Shown here: positions 1 to 8,600 of the stretch, piece by piece | Numbering within the stretch: the first letter of the stretch is position 1 | How the letters are laid out: each line of letters opens with the position of its first letter | Assembly (NCBI GenBank): GCA_963749035.1 | Contig: CAVVKW010000004.1 | Coordinates: forward strand, 434,001 to 498,000 | Source: CAVVKW01 sp963749035 | GTDB lineage: Bacteria; Verrucomicrobiota; Verrucomicrobiia; Chthoniobacterales; JAATET01 | Length of the DNA stretch: 64,000 nucleotides | Direction: 5' to 3' | Translations under genes and position numbers: made by a program | The notes under the pieces: generated by a model | The model's input: the letters and a program-made list of their open reading frames with translations, nothing else | Databases searched by the model: none | Told to the model about the DNA's origin: nothing

Positions 1-158
1 CGCTCGTGAGAAATCTGGGAAAGGAGCCGGAGCACATCCACGTCGTGATCGATGAGATCGCGGAGGAGAACTGGGGCTTCGCCGGGATGCTGACGGATGA
101 TTACCGACGCGACCGTCGCGCAACCGACGGCGCTTCCGGATCGGGTGGCGCTGGGTAA
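1..158 (+). CDS. 4-oxalocrotonate tautomerase family protein (C-terminal part)
   Basis: Only the last 51 codons are in the window, read in the frame beginning at base 3 and ending with TAA at 156-158. The fragment contains HVVIDEIAEENWGFAG, which matches the C-terminal strand of small 4-oxalocrotonate tautomerase enzymes, where a His-Val-Val-Ile-Asp-Glu strand is followed by an Asn-Trp-Gly turn. These enzymes are homohexamers or trimers using an N-terminal proline as general base; that proline lies outside the window and cannot be checked. A Gly/Ser/Ala-rich tail of about 15 residues after the family core is longer than usual. Confidence 0.72.
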   Translation, partial: LVRNLGKEPEHIHVVIDEIAEENWGFAGMLTDDYRRDRRATDGASGSGGAG

Positions 159-202
159 CGGGGAATTGATGGTTATCAGTTGAGGTTGAGTGGGGTGCGG
201 TG

Positions 203-979
203 ATGTGGGACTTTAAGGGGATGAAAGCACTATTCTTGGCAGCGTTGGTTTGGGTTGGGGTTGCTGGTTTGGCGGGGGCGCAGCCGAAGGTGCTGATGGT
301 GCTCTCCAATCACGGTGAGCTGGGTGACACGGGGAAGGATACGGGATTTTACCTGTCGGAGGCGGCGCATCCGTTTGAGGTTTTTCGCGACTCGGGTTTT
401 GACGTGGTGTTGGCAAGCCCGGAGGGCGGTTTTGCGCCCGTGGATCCGAAGAGTCTCGAGCTGGAAGACCCAGGTAACGCGGCATTCTGGAAGGAATTCG
501 GCGCGGAGGAGGACGGAGTGAAGGGCGTGAAGGACACGATGGGGTTGGCCGCCGCGAAGGTGGGGGACTACGACGCAATTTTTCTGGCGGGCGGTCACGG
601 GACGATGTGGGATTTCCCGGACTCGGAATCGGTGAAGTCGGCGGTGGCGGGGGTTTACGATTCGGGCGGACTGGTGGCGGCCGTGTGCCATGGCCCGGCG
701 GCGCTGGTCAACGTGAAGCTGAAGGACGGGGAAATGCTGGTGGAAGGTAAGCGGGTTGCGGCGTTTACCAACGCGGAGGAAGAAGCGGTGGAGCTGACGG
801 ACGCGATGCCGTTCCTGCTGCAGGACCGGCTGGAAGAGGCGGGTGCGACGGTGGAGACGGGTGAAAATTTTTCCGAGAAGGTCGTGACGGACGAACGGCT
901 GATCACGGGTCAGAACCCGGCGTCGGCCCGGGCAACGGCGATGGCGGTAACAAAGGCGATCCTGGCGCGGCAGGAGTAG
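203..979 (+). CDS. Secreted DJ-1/PfpI (class I glutamine amidotransferase-like) protein
   Basis: This 258-residue protein belongs to the DJ-1/PfpI superfamily, Hsp31-like branch, which includes chaperones, glyoxalases and deglycases. The nucleophile elbow AAVCHGPAAL places the likely catalytic cysteine at residue 162, directly followed by a histidine. GGHGTMWDF upstream is the usual glycine-rich loop. The N-terminus has a hydrophobic stretch ending in AGLAGA, a good signal peptide, so the mature protein should be periplasmic, whereas most family members are cytosolic. ATG at 203 is the outer start; ATG at 221 (MKALFLAALVW) gives a more typical signal peptide and may be the true one. It stands alone between a tautomerase and a divergent repeat-bearing gap. 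Which reaction it carries out cannot be told from sequence. Confidence 0.85.
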   Translation: MWDFKGMKALFLAALVWVGVAGLAGAQPKVLMVLSNHGELGDTGKDTGFYLSEAAHPFEVFRDSGFDVVLASPEGGFAPVDPKSLELEDPGNAAFWKEFGAEEDGVKGVKDTMGLAAAKVGDYDAIFLAGGHGTMWDFPDSESVKSAVAGVYDSGGLVAAVCHGPAALVNVKLKDGEMLVEGKRVAAFTNAEEEAVELTDAMPFLLQDRLEEAGATVETGENFSEKVVTDERLITGQNPASARATAMAVTKAILARQE

Positions 980-990
980 TCCTTCAACTA

Positions 991-1018
991 GACAGGATTA
1001 ACAGGATTGGCAGGATTT
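991..1018. repeat. Short intergenic tandem repeat (ACAGGATT type)
   Basis: Three imperfect copies of a roughly 9-base unit (ACAGGATTA, ACAGGATTG, GCAGGATTT) lie directly behind the DJ-1 gene. It is one of several low-complexity intergenic repeats in this window. The rest of the 979-1081 gap shows no clear promoter; a small ACTC-T-GAGT palindrome at 1031-1039 is the only dyad near the downstream TetR gene. Confidence 0.7.
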
Positions 1019-1080
1019 TGTGAGTTGTTGACTCTGAGTTAGTAATTGACCCGGAGTTTTATCTGGTTGAGTTGTTGGGG

Positions 1081-1812
1081 ATGGTGACTCGAAAAGAGCG
1101 GGCATTTGCAGAGCGGGAGCGGTTGATTGTGGAGACGGCTGACGGGATGCTGTGGAGGGCGGGGTATCTGGGGTTGAATCTGGATGAGCTGGCGGAGCGG
1201 GTGGAGTATTCGAAGGCCACGCTCTACAATCATTTTCAAAGCAAGGAGGACCTCGTCCTCGCGGTGGTCACGCGGCAGATGGAGCGCCGGGTGGACTTTT
1301 TTACCCGGGCGGTTCGCTACGATGGCCGGACGCGGGAGCGGATCTTTGCCATTGGATTGAGTGATTGGTTGTTGAGTCGGCTCATCCCGCACGGCTTTCC
1401 GCTGGTCCAGTTGGTGCGGTCAGATTCGATCTGGGGGAAGTGCTCCGAGGGGAGGCGGGAGCGGATGCAAGCGATCAACGATCAGTGCTTCCGGCTGGGG
1501 ATGGACGTGGTCGATGCTGCGGGAGCGGCTGGTGATCTCGACGAGGGGAGACCGAGCTCCGGGGAGGTTGTGTGGGGTCTGGTAAGCTTGTCGAAGGGCG
1601 CTCATTTGCTGGCTGACGACCGCATCATCCAAGCGGGGGTGGCGATGGGGGGATCGCCGATGGATTGCTTGATCGAGAACTATCACCGTTACTTGGACGG
1701 CTGCGGGTGGCGGCCGTTCTGGCGAGAGTTTGACTACGAGGCGAGTCGGAAGCGGATCGAGATGGAGCTGTTTGCCGAAGAGTTCGCGGAGCTGGAGGCG
1801 GGGGCGAAATGA
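1081..1812 (+). CDS. TetR family transcriptional regulator
   Basis: A 243-residue protein with an N-terminal TetR helix-turn-helix at about residues 15-60: LNLDELAERVEYSKATLYNH followed by FQSKEDL is the family signature. The C-terminal half is a divergent ligand/dimerisation domain. The stop overlaps the start of the following adaptor gene by 4 bp, so regulator and efflux pump form one operon; autoregulation of the whole unit by release of the repressor on binding an effluxed compound is the usual scheme for TetR-RND loci and is inferred here. ATG at 1081 is preferred over the in-frame TTG at 1072 because the HTH spacing fits and it is the only ATG near the domain start. Confidence 0.9.
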   Translation: MVTRKERAFAERERLIVETADGMLWRAGYLGLNLDELAERVEYSKATLYNHFQSKEDLVLAVVTRQMERRVDFFTRAVRYDGRTRERIFAIGLSDWLLSRLIPHGFPLVQLVRSDSIWGKCSEGRRERMQAINDQCFRLGMDVVDAAGAAGDLDEGRPSSGEVVWGLVSLSKGAHLLADDRIIQAGVAMGGSPMDCLIENYHRYLDGCGWRPFWREFDYEASRKRIEMELFAEEFAELEAGAK

Positions 1813-2903
1813 GGGCGGTGAAGGTGGTTCTTGGAGTGGCGGCGGCCGTTTTGGCGGGTTGTGGTGGTGGCGAGGACGGTGAGCCGGAGGGGACGCGGGT
1901 GCCGGTCGCTGTCGTGGAGTTGGTGAAAGAGCGCGGCTATTCGGTGGTGGAGAAATTTGTCGGGGTGGTGGAAGCGCGGCGGCGGGCGCGGTTGGCCTTT
2001 GAAATTGCCGGGACGGTGCAGGAGGTCGCGCGGGACGAAGGGGAGCGGGTCGAAGAGGGGGAGCGTCTGGCGGTGATCGGGACGGAGCGCTTGGAGGCGC
2101 AGCGGGCGGAGCTGCGGGCAACGATCAAGCAGGCGGAGGCGACGTTGGCTCTGGCGAAGTCGGGGTTTGAACGGAATCGCGAACTCCGGAAATCGCAGGT
2201 CATCGCGGAGCAGGAAATGGACGCGGCGGAGGAGCGGTATCGAACGACGGCGGCGAATTTGCGGAGGACTCAGGCGCAGTTGGACACCGTCGAAGTCGAT
2301 CTGGCGAAGAGTTCGTTGGTGGCGCCGTTCGCGGGGACGATCGCGAGGCGGATGATCGACGAAGGTGCGGTGGTGTCGCCGAACGAGCCGGTCTTTGAGC
2401 TGCTGGAGGCAAACGTGCTCGAGGTGCGGGCGGCGATGGCGGCGGATGCGTTGGCTGGTGTGGAGGTCGGGGACGTCCTGACGGTCGAGGTGAATGAGGA
2501 GGGGCGCGAATGGTCGGTGAGTCGGATTTTGCCTTCGAGAGATGAGCGAACGCAGACCGTCGACGTGATCCTGGCGGTGCCGGACGGGTCGGGTCTGCGG
2601 GACGGGGATCTGGTGACAGTGCGGCGCGACCGAACCGTGGAAGACGAGGGTTTTTCTCTGCCTTTAGACAGTCTGACGGAGAGCTCGCGAGGCCTGTGGG
2701 CCTGCTACGTGGTGGAAGATCGGGATGGGGATCTGCTTTTGGATCGACGAGACGTCGAGGTGGTGCACGCGGGAGTTGAAGAGGTGTTCGTTCGGGGTTC
2801 GGTGAGGGCTGGTGAGAAGGTTGTCTCCGGAGGGTTGCAGAAGGTCGCGGTCGGTCAGCGGGTGCGGATCGCGGGTTCGGTGTCAGAGCAATCGGCACCA
2901 TGA
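1809..2903 (+). CDS. RND efflux periplasmic adaptor (membrane fusion) lipoprotein
   Basis: This 364-residue protein is the periplasmic adaptor of the RND pump encoded next. A lipoprotein signal peptide is present with lipobox LAGC at residues 15-18, so it should be anchored by Cys18. A lipoyl-like half (about residues 55-85, with VARDEGERVEEGERL), a coiled-coil hairpin rich in Ala/Glu/Arg (about 90-160) and a second lipoyl half with SSLVAPFAGTIARR (about 165-185) come in the order expected for HlyD/AcrA adaptors, followed by beta-barrel and membrane-proximal domains. It starts at an ATGA overlap with the TetR gene and ends in an ATGA overlap with the permease gene, so the three are translationally coupled. 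No outer-membrane TolC-like channel is encoded here. Confidence 0.93.
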   Translation: MRAVKVVLGVAAAVLAGCGGGEDGEPEGTRVPVAVVELVKERGYSVVEKFVGVVEARRRARLAFEIAGTVQEVARDEGERVEEGERLAVIGTERLEAQRAELRATIKQAEATLALAKSGFERNRELRKSQVIAEQEMDAAEERYRTTAANLRRTQAQLDTVEVDLAKSSLVAPFAGTIARRMIDEGAVVSPNEPVFELLEANVLEVRAAMAADALAGVEVGDVLTVEVNEEGREWSVSRILPSRDERTQTVDVILAVPDGSGLRDGDLVTVRRDRTVEDEGFSLPLDSLTESSRGLWACYVVEDRDGDLLLDRRDVEVVHAGVEEVFVRGSVRAGEKVVSGGLQKVAVGQRVRIAGSVSEQSAP

Positions 2904-5900
2904 GCGAGGTGGAAGGCGGTCAGTCGGCGGGTTCGCGGTGGGTGGGAATATTCTTCGACAACAAGTATCTGCTGGTTCTGACGCTGATCGTGTCGTTGGT
3001 GGCGGGCGCGTCGGCTTTGGTCAACCTGCCGCGGCTCGAAGATCCGGTGATCACGAATCGGAATCCGCTGGTGCTGACGATTTTTCCGGGCGCGTCGGCG
3101 GATCGAGTCGAGGCGTTGGTCACGGAGAAGATCGAGACCGAGCTGGATGACATCGACGAGATCAAGAACGTGAGCAGCACCTCGCGGGCGGGGATTTCGG
3201 TGGTGAGCGTCGAATTGAAAGACGCCGTGGGGAAGGGAGACGTCAGCGCAATCTCGTCGGAGATCCGCGACGCGTTGTCGGACGCGGCGGCGACGTTTCC
3301 GCCGGAAGTGCGTGCTCCGGTGTTCGACGATAAGCGGAATCCGGTGGCCTACACGTTGATCGTGGCGTTGCGGTGGGCGGACGCGGAGAAGGGCGCCGAA
3401 AGTCTGGGGATCTTGTCGCGGCGGGCGGAGGAGTTGGCGGACGAGCTGCGGAACGTGGGTGGGACGGAATTGGTCCGGCTATACGGGGCGCCGATGGAAG
3501 AGATCCTGGTGTCGGTGGACTCTGCGGCGTTGGCGCAGCGTGGTCTCACGGCGGCGGCGGTGGCGGAGGGGCTACGGCGGGCGGACGTGAAGGTGCCAGC
3601 GGGGCAGTTGCGCGGGAAGGGATCGACGCTGCTGGTGGAGGTGGCGGGAAAGCTCGACGCATTGGAACGGGTGCGGGAAGTGATCGTTCAGCAGGGCGAC
3701 GCCGGGCGAACGGTGCGGGTCGGAGACGTGGCGGTGGTGGAGCGGACGTGGCGTGACCCGCCGTCGCAGGTGGCGGTGACGGACGGACAGCGGGCGGTCT
3801 TCGTGGCGGCGCGCGTGGCGGAGTCGGAGCGGGTGGACGTGTGGGACGCGGGGGCGGGGAGGGTGTTGGACGACTTTCGGACCGAGACTGGGAACGCGAT
3901 TTCGACGGAGGTGGTGTTTCGGCAGAACGAATACACGTCGGCGCGGTTGGCGGAGCTGGCGGTGAATCTCGCGCTGGGTGCGGGGGTGGTGCTCCTCGTG
4001 ATCCTGCTGACGATGGGGTGGCGGCGGTCGCTGATCGTCAGCGCGGCGTTGCCGTTGACGGCGGCGGTGACGCTGTTCGTGATCTCGCTGCAAGGGGGGA
4101 AGCTGAATCAGATGTCGATCTTCGGCATGATTATCGCGATGGGTCTCTTGATCGATACGGCGATCGTGGTGACGGATGAGATCCGAATCTATCTCGAGCG
4201 AGGGATGGGGCGGCGGGAGGCGGTGGTGGGGGCGCTGCGACATTTATTTGTGCCGCTGCTTTCATCGACGCTGACCTCGGTGCTGGCGTTTTTGCCGATT
4301 CTGTTGCTGCCCGGTGGGGCGGGGGATTTCGTGGGGGCGATCGGCGGGAGCGTGATCGTGGCACTGGTGGTCTCGTTTGGATTGTCGATGACGGTGATCG
4401 CGGCGCTGGCAGGACTGTTGGCGGAGGCGCCGGGGAAGGGAGGTAGGACTCCTCGATGGCTGCGGGAGGGGGTGGAGGCGAGATGGTTCGTTCGGCCGAT
4501 GGGGGCGGTGGTCGAATTGGGCGTGCGACGACCGTGGCTGGGGGTGGCGATGGGAGTGGCGCTTCCGGTCGTCGGGTTCGTAATCGCGCCGATGCTGGGT
4601 AGTCAATTTTTTCCGAGGACGGATCGGGACATGTTTACCGTGGAGGTGACGCTGCCGTCGGTCAGCGCGATCGGGGAAACGGTGAAGTTGACGCGGGAGG
4701 TGGAGCGCGTGATCCGGTCGGAAGGTGGCGTGGAGCGGGTCCACTGGTTGGCCGGCGCGACGTTTCCGCCCGTCTATTACAACTTGGTCGAGAACCGGGA
4801 CAATTCGCCGGAATACGCGATGGGGGTGATCGACGTGGACAATTTCGAGACGACGAGTCGATTGGTCCCGAAGTTGCAGCGGGAACTGGCGGAGGCGTTT
4901 CCGCAGGCGCGGGTGCAGGTGGAGAAATTCGCTCAAGGTCCACCGGCGAGTGCGGACGTCGAGTTTCGGCTGCGCGGGCCGAGCGTCGACGAGTTGCAGC
5001 GGCTGGGGGACGCGGTGCAACGGAGGCTGGGTGAGCAGCCGGGGATCACGAATGCGGAATCCACGCTGACGCGGGGCGAGCCGAAGCTGTGGTTTGCAAC
5101 GGACGAGGCGGCGGCGCGGGCGGCGGGACTGGATCCGGGGGCCGTGGCGGAGCAACTGGAGGCCGGGCTGGAAGGGGTCGCGGGGGGGAGTCTGATCGAG
5201 GGTGTGGAGGAATTGCCCGTGAGGGTGCGGGTGCCCGACGAGGGGCGGGACTCGGTGGCGGCGATTGCGGATCTCAGGTTGGTGGGGAGCGGGGGTGAGC
5301 GGGTGCCTCTGCGGGCGCTGGGGAAATTTGAGTTGCGACCGGAATCGGGGGCGATCACGCGGCGTAACGGCGAGCGGGTGAACAACGTGCGCGGATTCGC
5401 GGAAGCGGGCTCGCTGCCGATCGACATCACGGAACGGGTGCGGTCGGAGCTGGCGGAAGCGGGGTTTGAGTTGCCGTCGGGTTACGGGCTGGAGTTGGGT
5501 GGGGAGTCGGAGAACCAGGCTGACGCGGTGGGGAATTTGCTGCTGTATTTGCCGGTGATCGTGACGCTGACGATTGCGACGCTGGTGTTGTCGTTCAAGA
5601 GTGTGCGGATTGCGTTGATCTTGCTGGCGATCGCGCCGTTGACGACGGGTTTTGGTCTGCTGGCGACGGGCGCGATGGGATTTCCGGTGAGCTTCAACAC
5701 GATCCTTGGCTGCATCGGGTTGGTGGGGTTGGCGTTCAACGACAATATCGTGGTGCTGGCGGCGATCCGGGCGAACGCGAAGGCGCGGGCGGGGGACTGG
5801 GAGGAGATCGTGAAGGAGGTGAGGGGATGCGGGCGGCATCTGGTCAGCACGACGTTGACGACGATCGGAAGTTTTCTGCCGCTGTTGATTCTGGTGGGCG

Positions 5901-6034
5901 GACAGTTCTGGCCGCCGCTGGCGATCGTTCTGGCTGGCGGGGTGGGCGGGGCGACGTTTTTGGCGGCGGTGTTCACTCCCGCAGCGTACCGGCTGCTGGT
6001 GGCGCGGGGTGAGGACGCGACGGCTGCGGCTTGA
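2900..6034 (+). CDS. RND multidrug efflux permease (AcrB/HAE1-like)
   Basis: A 1044-residue inner-membrane proton antiporter of normal AcrB-family length. One N-terminal TM segment (about residues 22-42) precedes a porter domain that begins with the typical PxxxDP...FPGAS region, then a block of TM segments at about 350-560 holding GMIIAMGLLIDTAIVV, a second large periplasmic loop, and a final TM block at about 875-1035. In the TM4 motif the usual Asp-Asp pair of proton-relaying residues is Asp-Thr, so only one of the pair is kept. Substrate cannot be deduced; drugs or lipophilic compounds are likely from the family. It is the last gene of the tetR-adaptor-permease unit. Confidence 0.95.
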   Translation: MSEVEGGQSAGSRWVGIFFDNKYLLVLTLIVSLVAGASALVNLPRLEDPVITNRNPLVLTIFPGASADRVEALVTEKIETELDDIDEIKNVSSTSRAGISVVSVELKDAVGKGDVSAISSEIRDALSDAAATFPPEVRAPVFDDKRNPVAYTLIVALRWADAEKGAESLGILSRRAEELADELRNVGGTELVRLYGAPMEEILVSVDSAALAQRGLTAAAVAEGLRRADVKVPAGQLRGKGSTLLVEVAGKLDALERVREVIVQQGDAGRTVRVGDVAVVERTWRDPPSQVAVTDGQRAVFVAARVAESERVDVWDAGAGRVLDDFRTETGNAISTEVVFRQNEYTSARLAELAVNLALGAGVVLLVILLTMGWRRSLIVSAALPLTAAVTLFVISLQGGKLNQMSIFGMIIAMGLLIDTAIVVTDEIRIYLERGMGRREAVVGALRHLFVPLLSSTLTSVLAFLPILLLPGGAGDFVGAIGGSVIVALVVSFGLSMTVIAALAGLLAEAPGKGGRTPRWLREGVEARWFVRPMGAVVELGVRRPWLGVAMGVALPVVGFVIAPMLGSQFFPRTDRDMFTVEVTLPSVSAIGETVKLTREVERVIRSEGGVERVHWLAGATFPPVYYNLVENRDNSPEYAMGVIDVDNFETTSRLVPKLQRELAEAFPQARVQVEKFAQGPPASADVEFRLRGPSVDELQRLGDAVQRRLGEQPGITNAESTLTRGEPKLWFATDEAAARAAGLDPGAVAEQLEAGLEGVAGGSLIEGVEELPVRVRVPDEGRDSVAAIADLRLVGSGGERVPLRALGKFELRPESGAITRRNGERVNNVRGFAEAGSLPIDITERVRSELAEAGFELPSGYGLELGGESENQADAVGNLLLYLPVIVTLTIATLVLSFKSVRIALILLAIAPLTTGFGLLATGAMGFPVSFNTILGCIGLVGLAFNDNIVVLAAIRANAKARAGDWEEIVKEVRGCGRHLVSTTLTTIGSFLPLLILVGGQFWPPLAIVLAGGVGGATFLAAVFTPAAYRLLVARGEDATAAA

Positions 6035-6049
6035 GTCGCGGAGGATTCT

Positions 6050-6163
6050 TTACGCAAACACGCGAAGGGGGTTCTCACGCAGAGGCGCGGAGACGCAGAG
6101 ACGCGAAGAGGGAGAGATTTTTAGCGATCGGCTTTGCCCCTTCTCAACTCTCAACTCTCAACT
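6050..6163. repeat. Two intergenic repeat types (ACGCAGAG/ACGCGAAG and CTCAACT)
   Basis: From 6050 to about 6117 the sequence is built of variants of ACGCAGAG and ACGCGAAG. From 6143 to 6163 there are three 7-base CTCAACT units. The second element overlaps the 3' end of the minus-strand MMPL gene: it supplies the stop codon at 6144-6146 and the last residues (LRVES) of that protein. The space between the convergent permease and MMPL genes holds nothing else that I can recognise. Confidence 0.75.
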
Positions 6164-8528
6164 TGCTCCGCTGCAGCCAGACCCAGAGTTGGGGGAGGAG
6201 GAAGATGGCGATGAGGGTGTTGGCGGCGAAGCCGAGGGCGCAGACTCGTCCGAGGCTGGCGAGGCCTTCGCTGGCGGCCCAGGCGATGGAGGCGAAGCCG
6301 GTGGTGGTCGTGATGCCGCAGAGGAGGAGGGCGGTGCCGACGGTTCGTTGAGTCAGGAGGAGGTCGCCGTGGGTTTCGCGGAGCGAGCGGATCACGTGGA
6401 TGCTGAAGTCGACGCCGGTGCCGAGGAGGAGGAGGGCGGAGGCGATGTTCATGAAGTTCCAGGTGAAGCCGAGCAGGGTCATTCCGCCGAGGAGCGTAAG
6501 GCAGTTCAGCGCGAGGATACCGATGGCGAAGACGACGTCGAACGCGTTGCGGAAGGCGAGGGTGAGCATGACGACGAGGACGGTGGAGAAGATGGCGAGG
6601 GGGAGGATCATCTCCCGGGCGGCGAAGCGGGCGAGTTCGGCGCCGAGCAGGGGCCAGGAGAGGAGGGTGATGCCGGGGGCGTTGATGTGGGCGGGGAGCG
6701 TAGCGTATTCGGTGTCGGTGAGGGTGGCGGTGGGTTCGACGGCGCCCATGGCGGAGTCGGGTTCGTGAATGGCGCGGCGGAGAATCCAGCGGGAGTATTC
6801 GTCGGTCGGCCAGAGCGGAAGCGGCTGGGCGCTGGCTTCGGACCAGCGGGTGAGGAGGTCATCGGTGAGGGCGAAGGCTTCGGGGGTGAAGCCGGCGGTG
6901 TCGAGGGCGGCGGCGAGTTCGTTGCGGCTTTCGATGGCGGGCTGGATGGCGGCGAGGTTGGTGCGCTGGGCGTCGGCGTTGGGCCAAAAGGCGGTGGGGA
7001 GGAGGGTGCTCGTGATGAGGCCTTCCTGCTGGAGGGTTTCGAGTCGGCCGGCGGCGGTGAGGAGACGGTCGCGGATCTGGGAGGGATTGTCGCCGGTGAC
7101 GAGGAGGCTGAGGGTGCGGGGGGAGTTGGCGAGTTTCTCGTAGATGCGGTTGACGGTTTCGTAGGCGAGTGAGTTGCGGGGCTGGAGGGCCTTGGCGGAG
7201 GATTCGAGGGCGGGGAGACCGCGGATGAGGAGGGTGGCGGTCGCGGCCAGGACGAGGGCGGTCGTGAGGAGGGCACCGACTTTGAGGAGGGGAGCTGTGA
7301 TCGGTGATCGGTGGCTCGTGGGTTGTGGTTTGGCGAATCGGTGGACGGCTCGAGTGAAGAGCGTGAGCATGAGGAAGGCGCCGGCGGCGACGCCGAGGGC
7401 AACGAGGGTGCCGAGCTGGGCGAGGCCGGGGACGCCGGAGAAATTTAGCGAAGCGAAGGCGGCGGCGGTGGTGGCGGCGGCCCAGGCGATGCCGGGCAGG
7501 CAGCGGCGGCGGAGAACGTCGGGGGGTTCGCGGTGGGCGAGGTAGGTCTGGTAGATGATGAGGCCGTAGTCGACGTTGATGCCGACGAGGATGGAGGCGA
7601 ACCCGGCGCTGATGATGGTGATGCCCTTATCGAGAAATCCGGCGACCGAGAGGGCGATGAGAAAGCTGAGTCCGAGGAGGCCGATGAGGATGGCGAGGGT
7701 GAGGAGGCGGCGGTAAACGGCGAAGAAGATGAGTCCGACGATGGCGACGGTGACGACGCCGGATTGGCGCATCTCGCTTTCCATGCCGGTGGAGAGTTCC
7801 GACATGAAGGCCGGGTCGCCCGCGATGCCGATCTGGAGGGGCGGATCGATTGGGGGCTGGGTTGTTCGCCAGGCGGCGATGCGGGACTTGATGGCGGTGA
7901 TCCAGTCGGTGGCGAGACGGTAGTCGGTCAGGTCCGGGGTGGCGGTGACGTAGAGGGCGCGAAACGTGCCGTCGGCGGAAACGAATTCGGACTTTTGGGG
8001 TTCGGTCGATTCCGCGGCGTTTGGCGCGATCGCCTGGAGGTGGGGGAGGAGGCGGTAGGGGTCGTAGCTGAGGAGGGCGATCTCTTCGCCGGAGAGGGTG
8101 GTGGCGAGAGTGGCGGCGGTGTTGGTGGCTCGGGTGGTCGCGGTGGTGGGATCAAGGGCGGAGACGATGGGGGCGAATTGGTCGGGGGGGAGGTTGAGCG
8201 CGGTGTAGGCGGCGAGGCCGCCGAGGTTCTCGGGGGAGGATTCCCAGAGGGGCTGGGCGACGACGAGCCGGACGAGGTCGGGGGTGGCGAGGAGGTGCTC
8301 GGCGAGCGAAAGGGTGGCGGCTTCGGTGCGGGCGGAGTCGGGGGATTCGACCGTGACGATGAGTTCGTTCGGGAGGCCGAAATCGGCGAGGACGCGGGCG
8401 AGGCCTTCGGCCTGCTCGATGTCGGGGGGGAGGAGGTCGAGGATCTCGACGTTAAAGCTGATTCGCGAGAGACCGATCGCGAGGGTCACGATCGCTGCGG
8501 CGAGGAGGAGAATTCTGAGGGATCTCAA
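6144..8528 (-). CDS. MMPL/RND-superfamily lipid exporter (HpnN-like)
   Basis: A 794-residue inner-membrane protein with two repeats of one TM, one periplasmic loop and five TMs, the layout of MMPL and HpnN exporters that move hopanoids, lipids or pigments to the outer membrane. TM1 is at residues 5-25. The first TM block (about 255-400) contains NVDYGLIIYQTYLAHRE, and the second (about 640-785) contains GTGVDFSIHVIRSLRETHG; these are the conserved TM4 and TM10 motifs with their charged residues. A LolA-like periplasmic carrier is encoded just upstream on the same strand, a pairing known for MMPL lipid exporters. Its last codons are formed by a CTCAACT repeat. ATG at 8528 opens directly into TM1. 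Confidence 0.88.
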   Translation of the reverse strand: MRSLRILLLAAAIVTLAIGLSRISFNVEILDLLPPDIEQAEGLARVLADFGLPNELIVTVESPDSARTEAATLSLAEHLLATPDLVRLVVAQPLWESSPENLGGLAAYTALNLPPDQFAPIVSALDPTTATTRATNTAATLATTLSGEEIALLSYDPYRLLPHLQAIAPNAAESTEPQKSEFVSADGTFRALYVTATPDLTDYRLATDWITAIKSRIAAWRTTQPPIDPPLQIGIAGDPAFMSELSTGMESEMRQSGVVTVAIVGLIFFAVYRRLLTLAILIGLLGLSFLIALSVAGFLDKGITIISAGFASILVGINVDYGLIIYQTYLAHREPPDVLRRRCLPGIAWAAATTAAAFASLNFSGVPGLAQLGTLVALGVAAGAFLMLTLFTRAVHRFAKPQPTSHRSPITAPLLKVGALLTTALVLAATATLLIRGLPALESSAKALQPRNSLAYETVNRIYEKLANSPRTLSLLVTGDNPSQIRDRLLTAAGRLETLQQEGLITSTLLPTAFWPNADAQRTNLAAIQPAIESRNELAAALDTAGFTPEAFALTDDLLTRWSEASAQPLPLWPTDEYSRWILRRAIHEPDSAMGAVEPTATLTDTEYATLPAHINAPGITLLSWPLLGAELARFAAREMILPLAIFSTVLVVMLTLAFRNAFDVVFAIGILALNCLTLLGGMTLLGFTWNFMNIASALLLLGTGVDFSIHVIRSLRETHGDLLLTQRTVGTALLLCGITTTTGFASIAWAASEGLASLGRVCALGFAANTLIAIFLLPQLWVWLQRSKLRVES

Positions 8529-8545
8529 ATGAGGATGCGGTTTGT

Positions 8546-8577
8546 CCGCAGATTAAGCAGAGGGACGCAGATTTTTT
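8546..8577. repeat. Short intergenic repeat (CGCAGATT type)
   Basis: CCGCAGATTAAGCAG followed by GGACGCAGATTTTTT lies between the lolA-like gene and the MMPL gene on the minus strand. It has two clear CGCAGATT cores and one degenerate one. Read on the plus strand it ends in a T6 tract, but no stable stem precedes it, so I do not call a terminator. Confidence 0.6.
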
Positions 8578-8600
8578 CGTAGGTTTTTGAGCGGGCGTTT

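Noticed and set aside
1019..1080. TetR operator
   Set aside because: Only a 9-base ACTC-T-GAGT palindrome is seen, too short to distinguish from chance.
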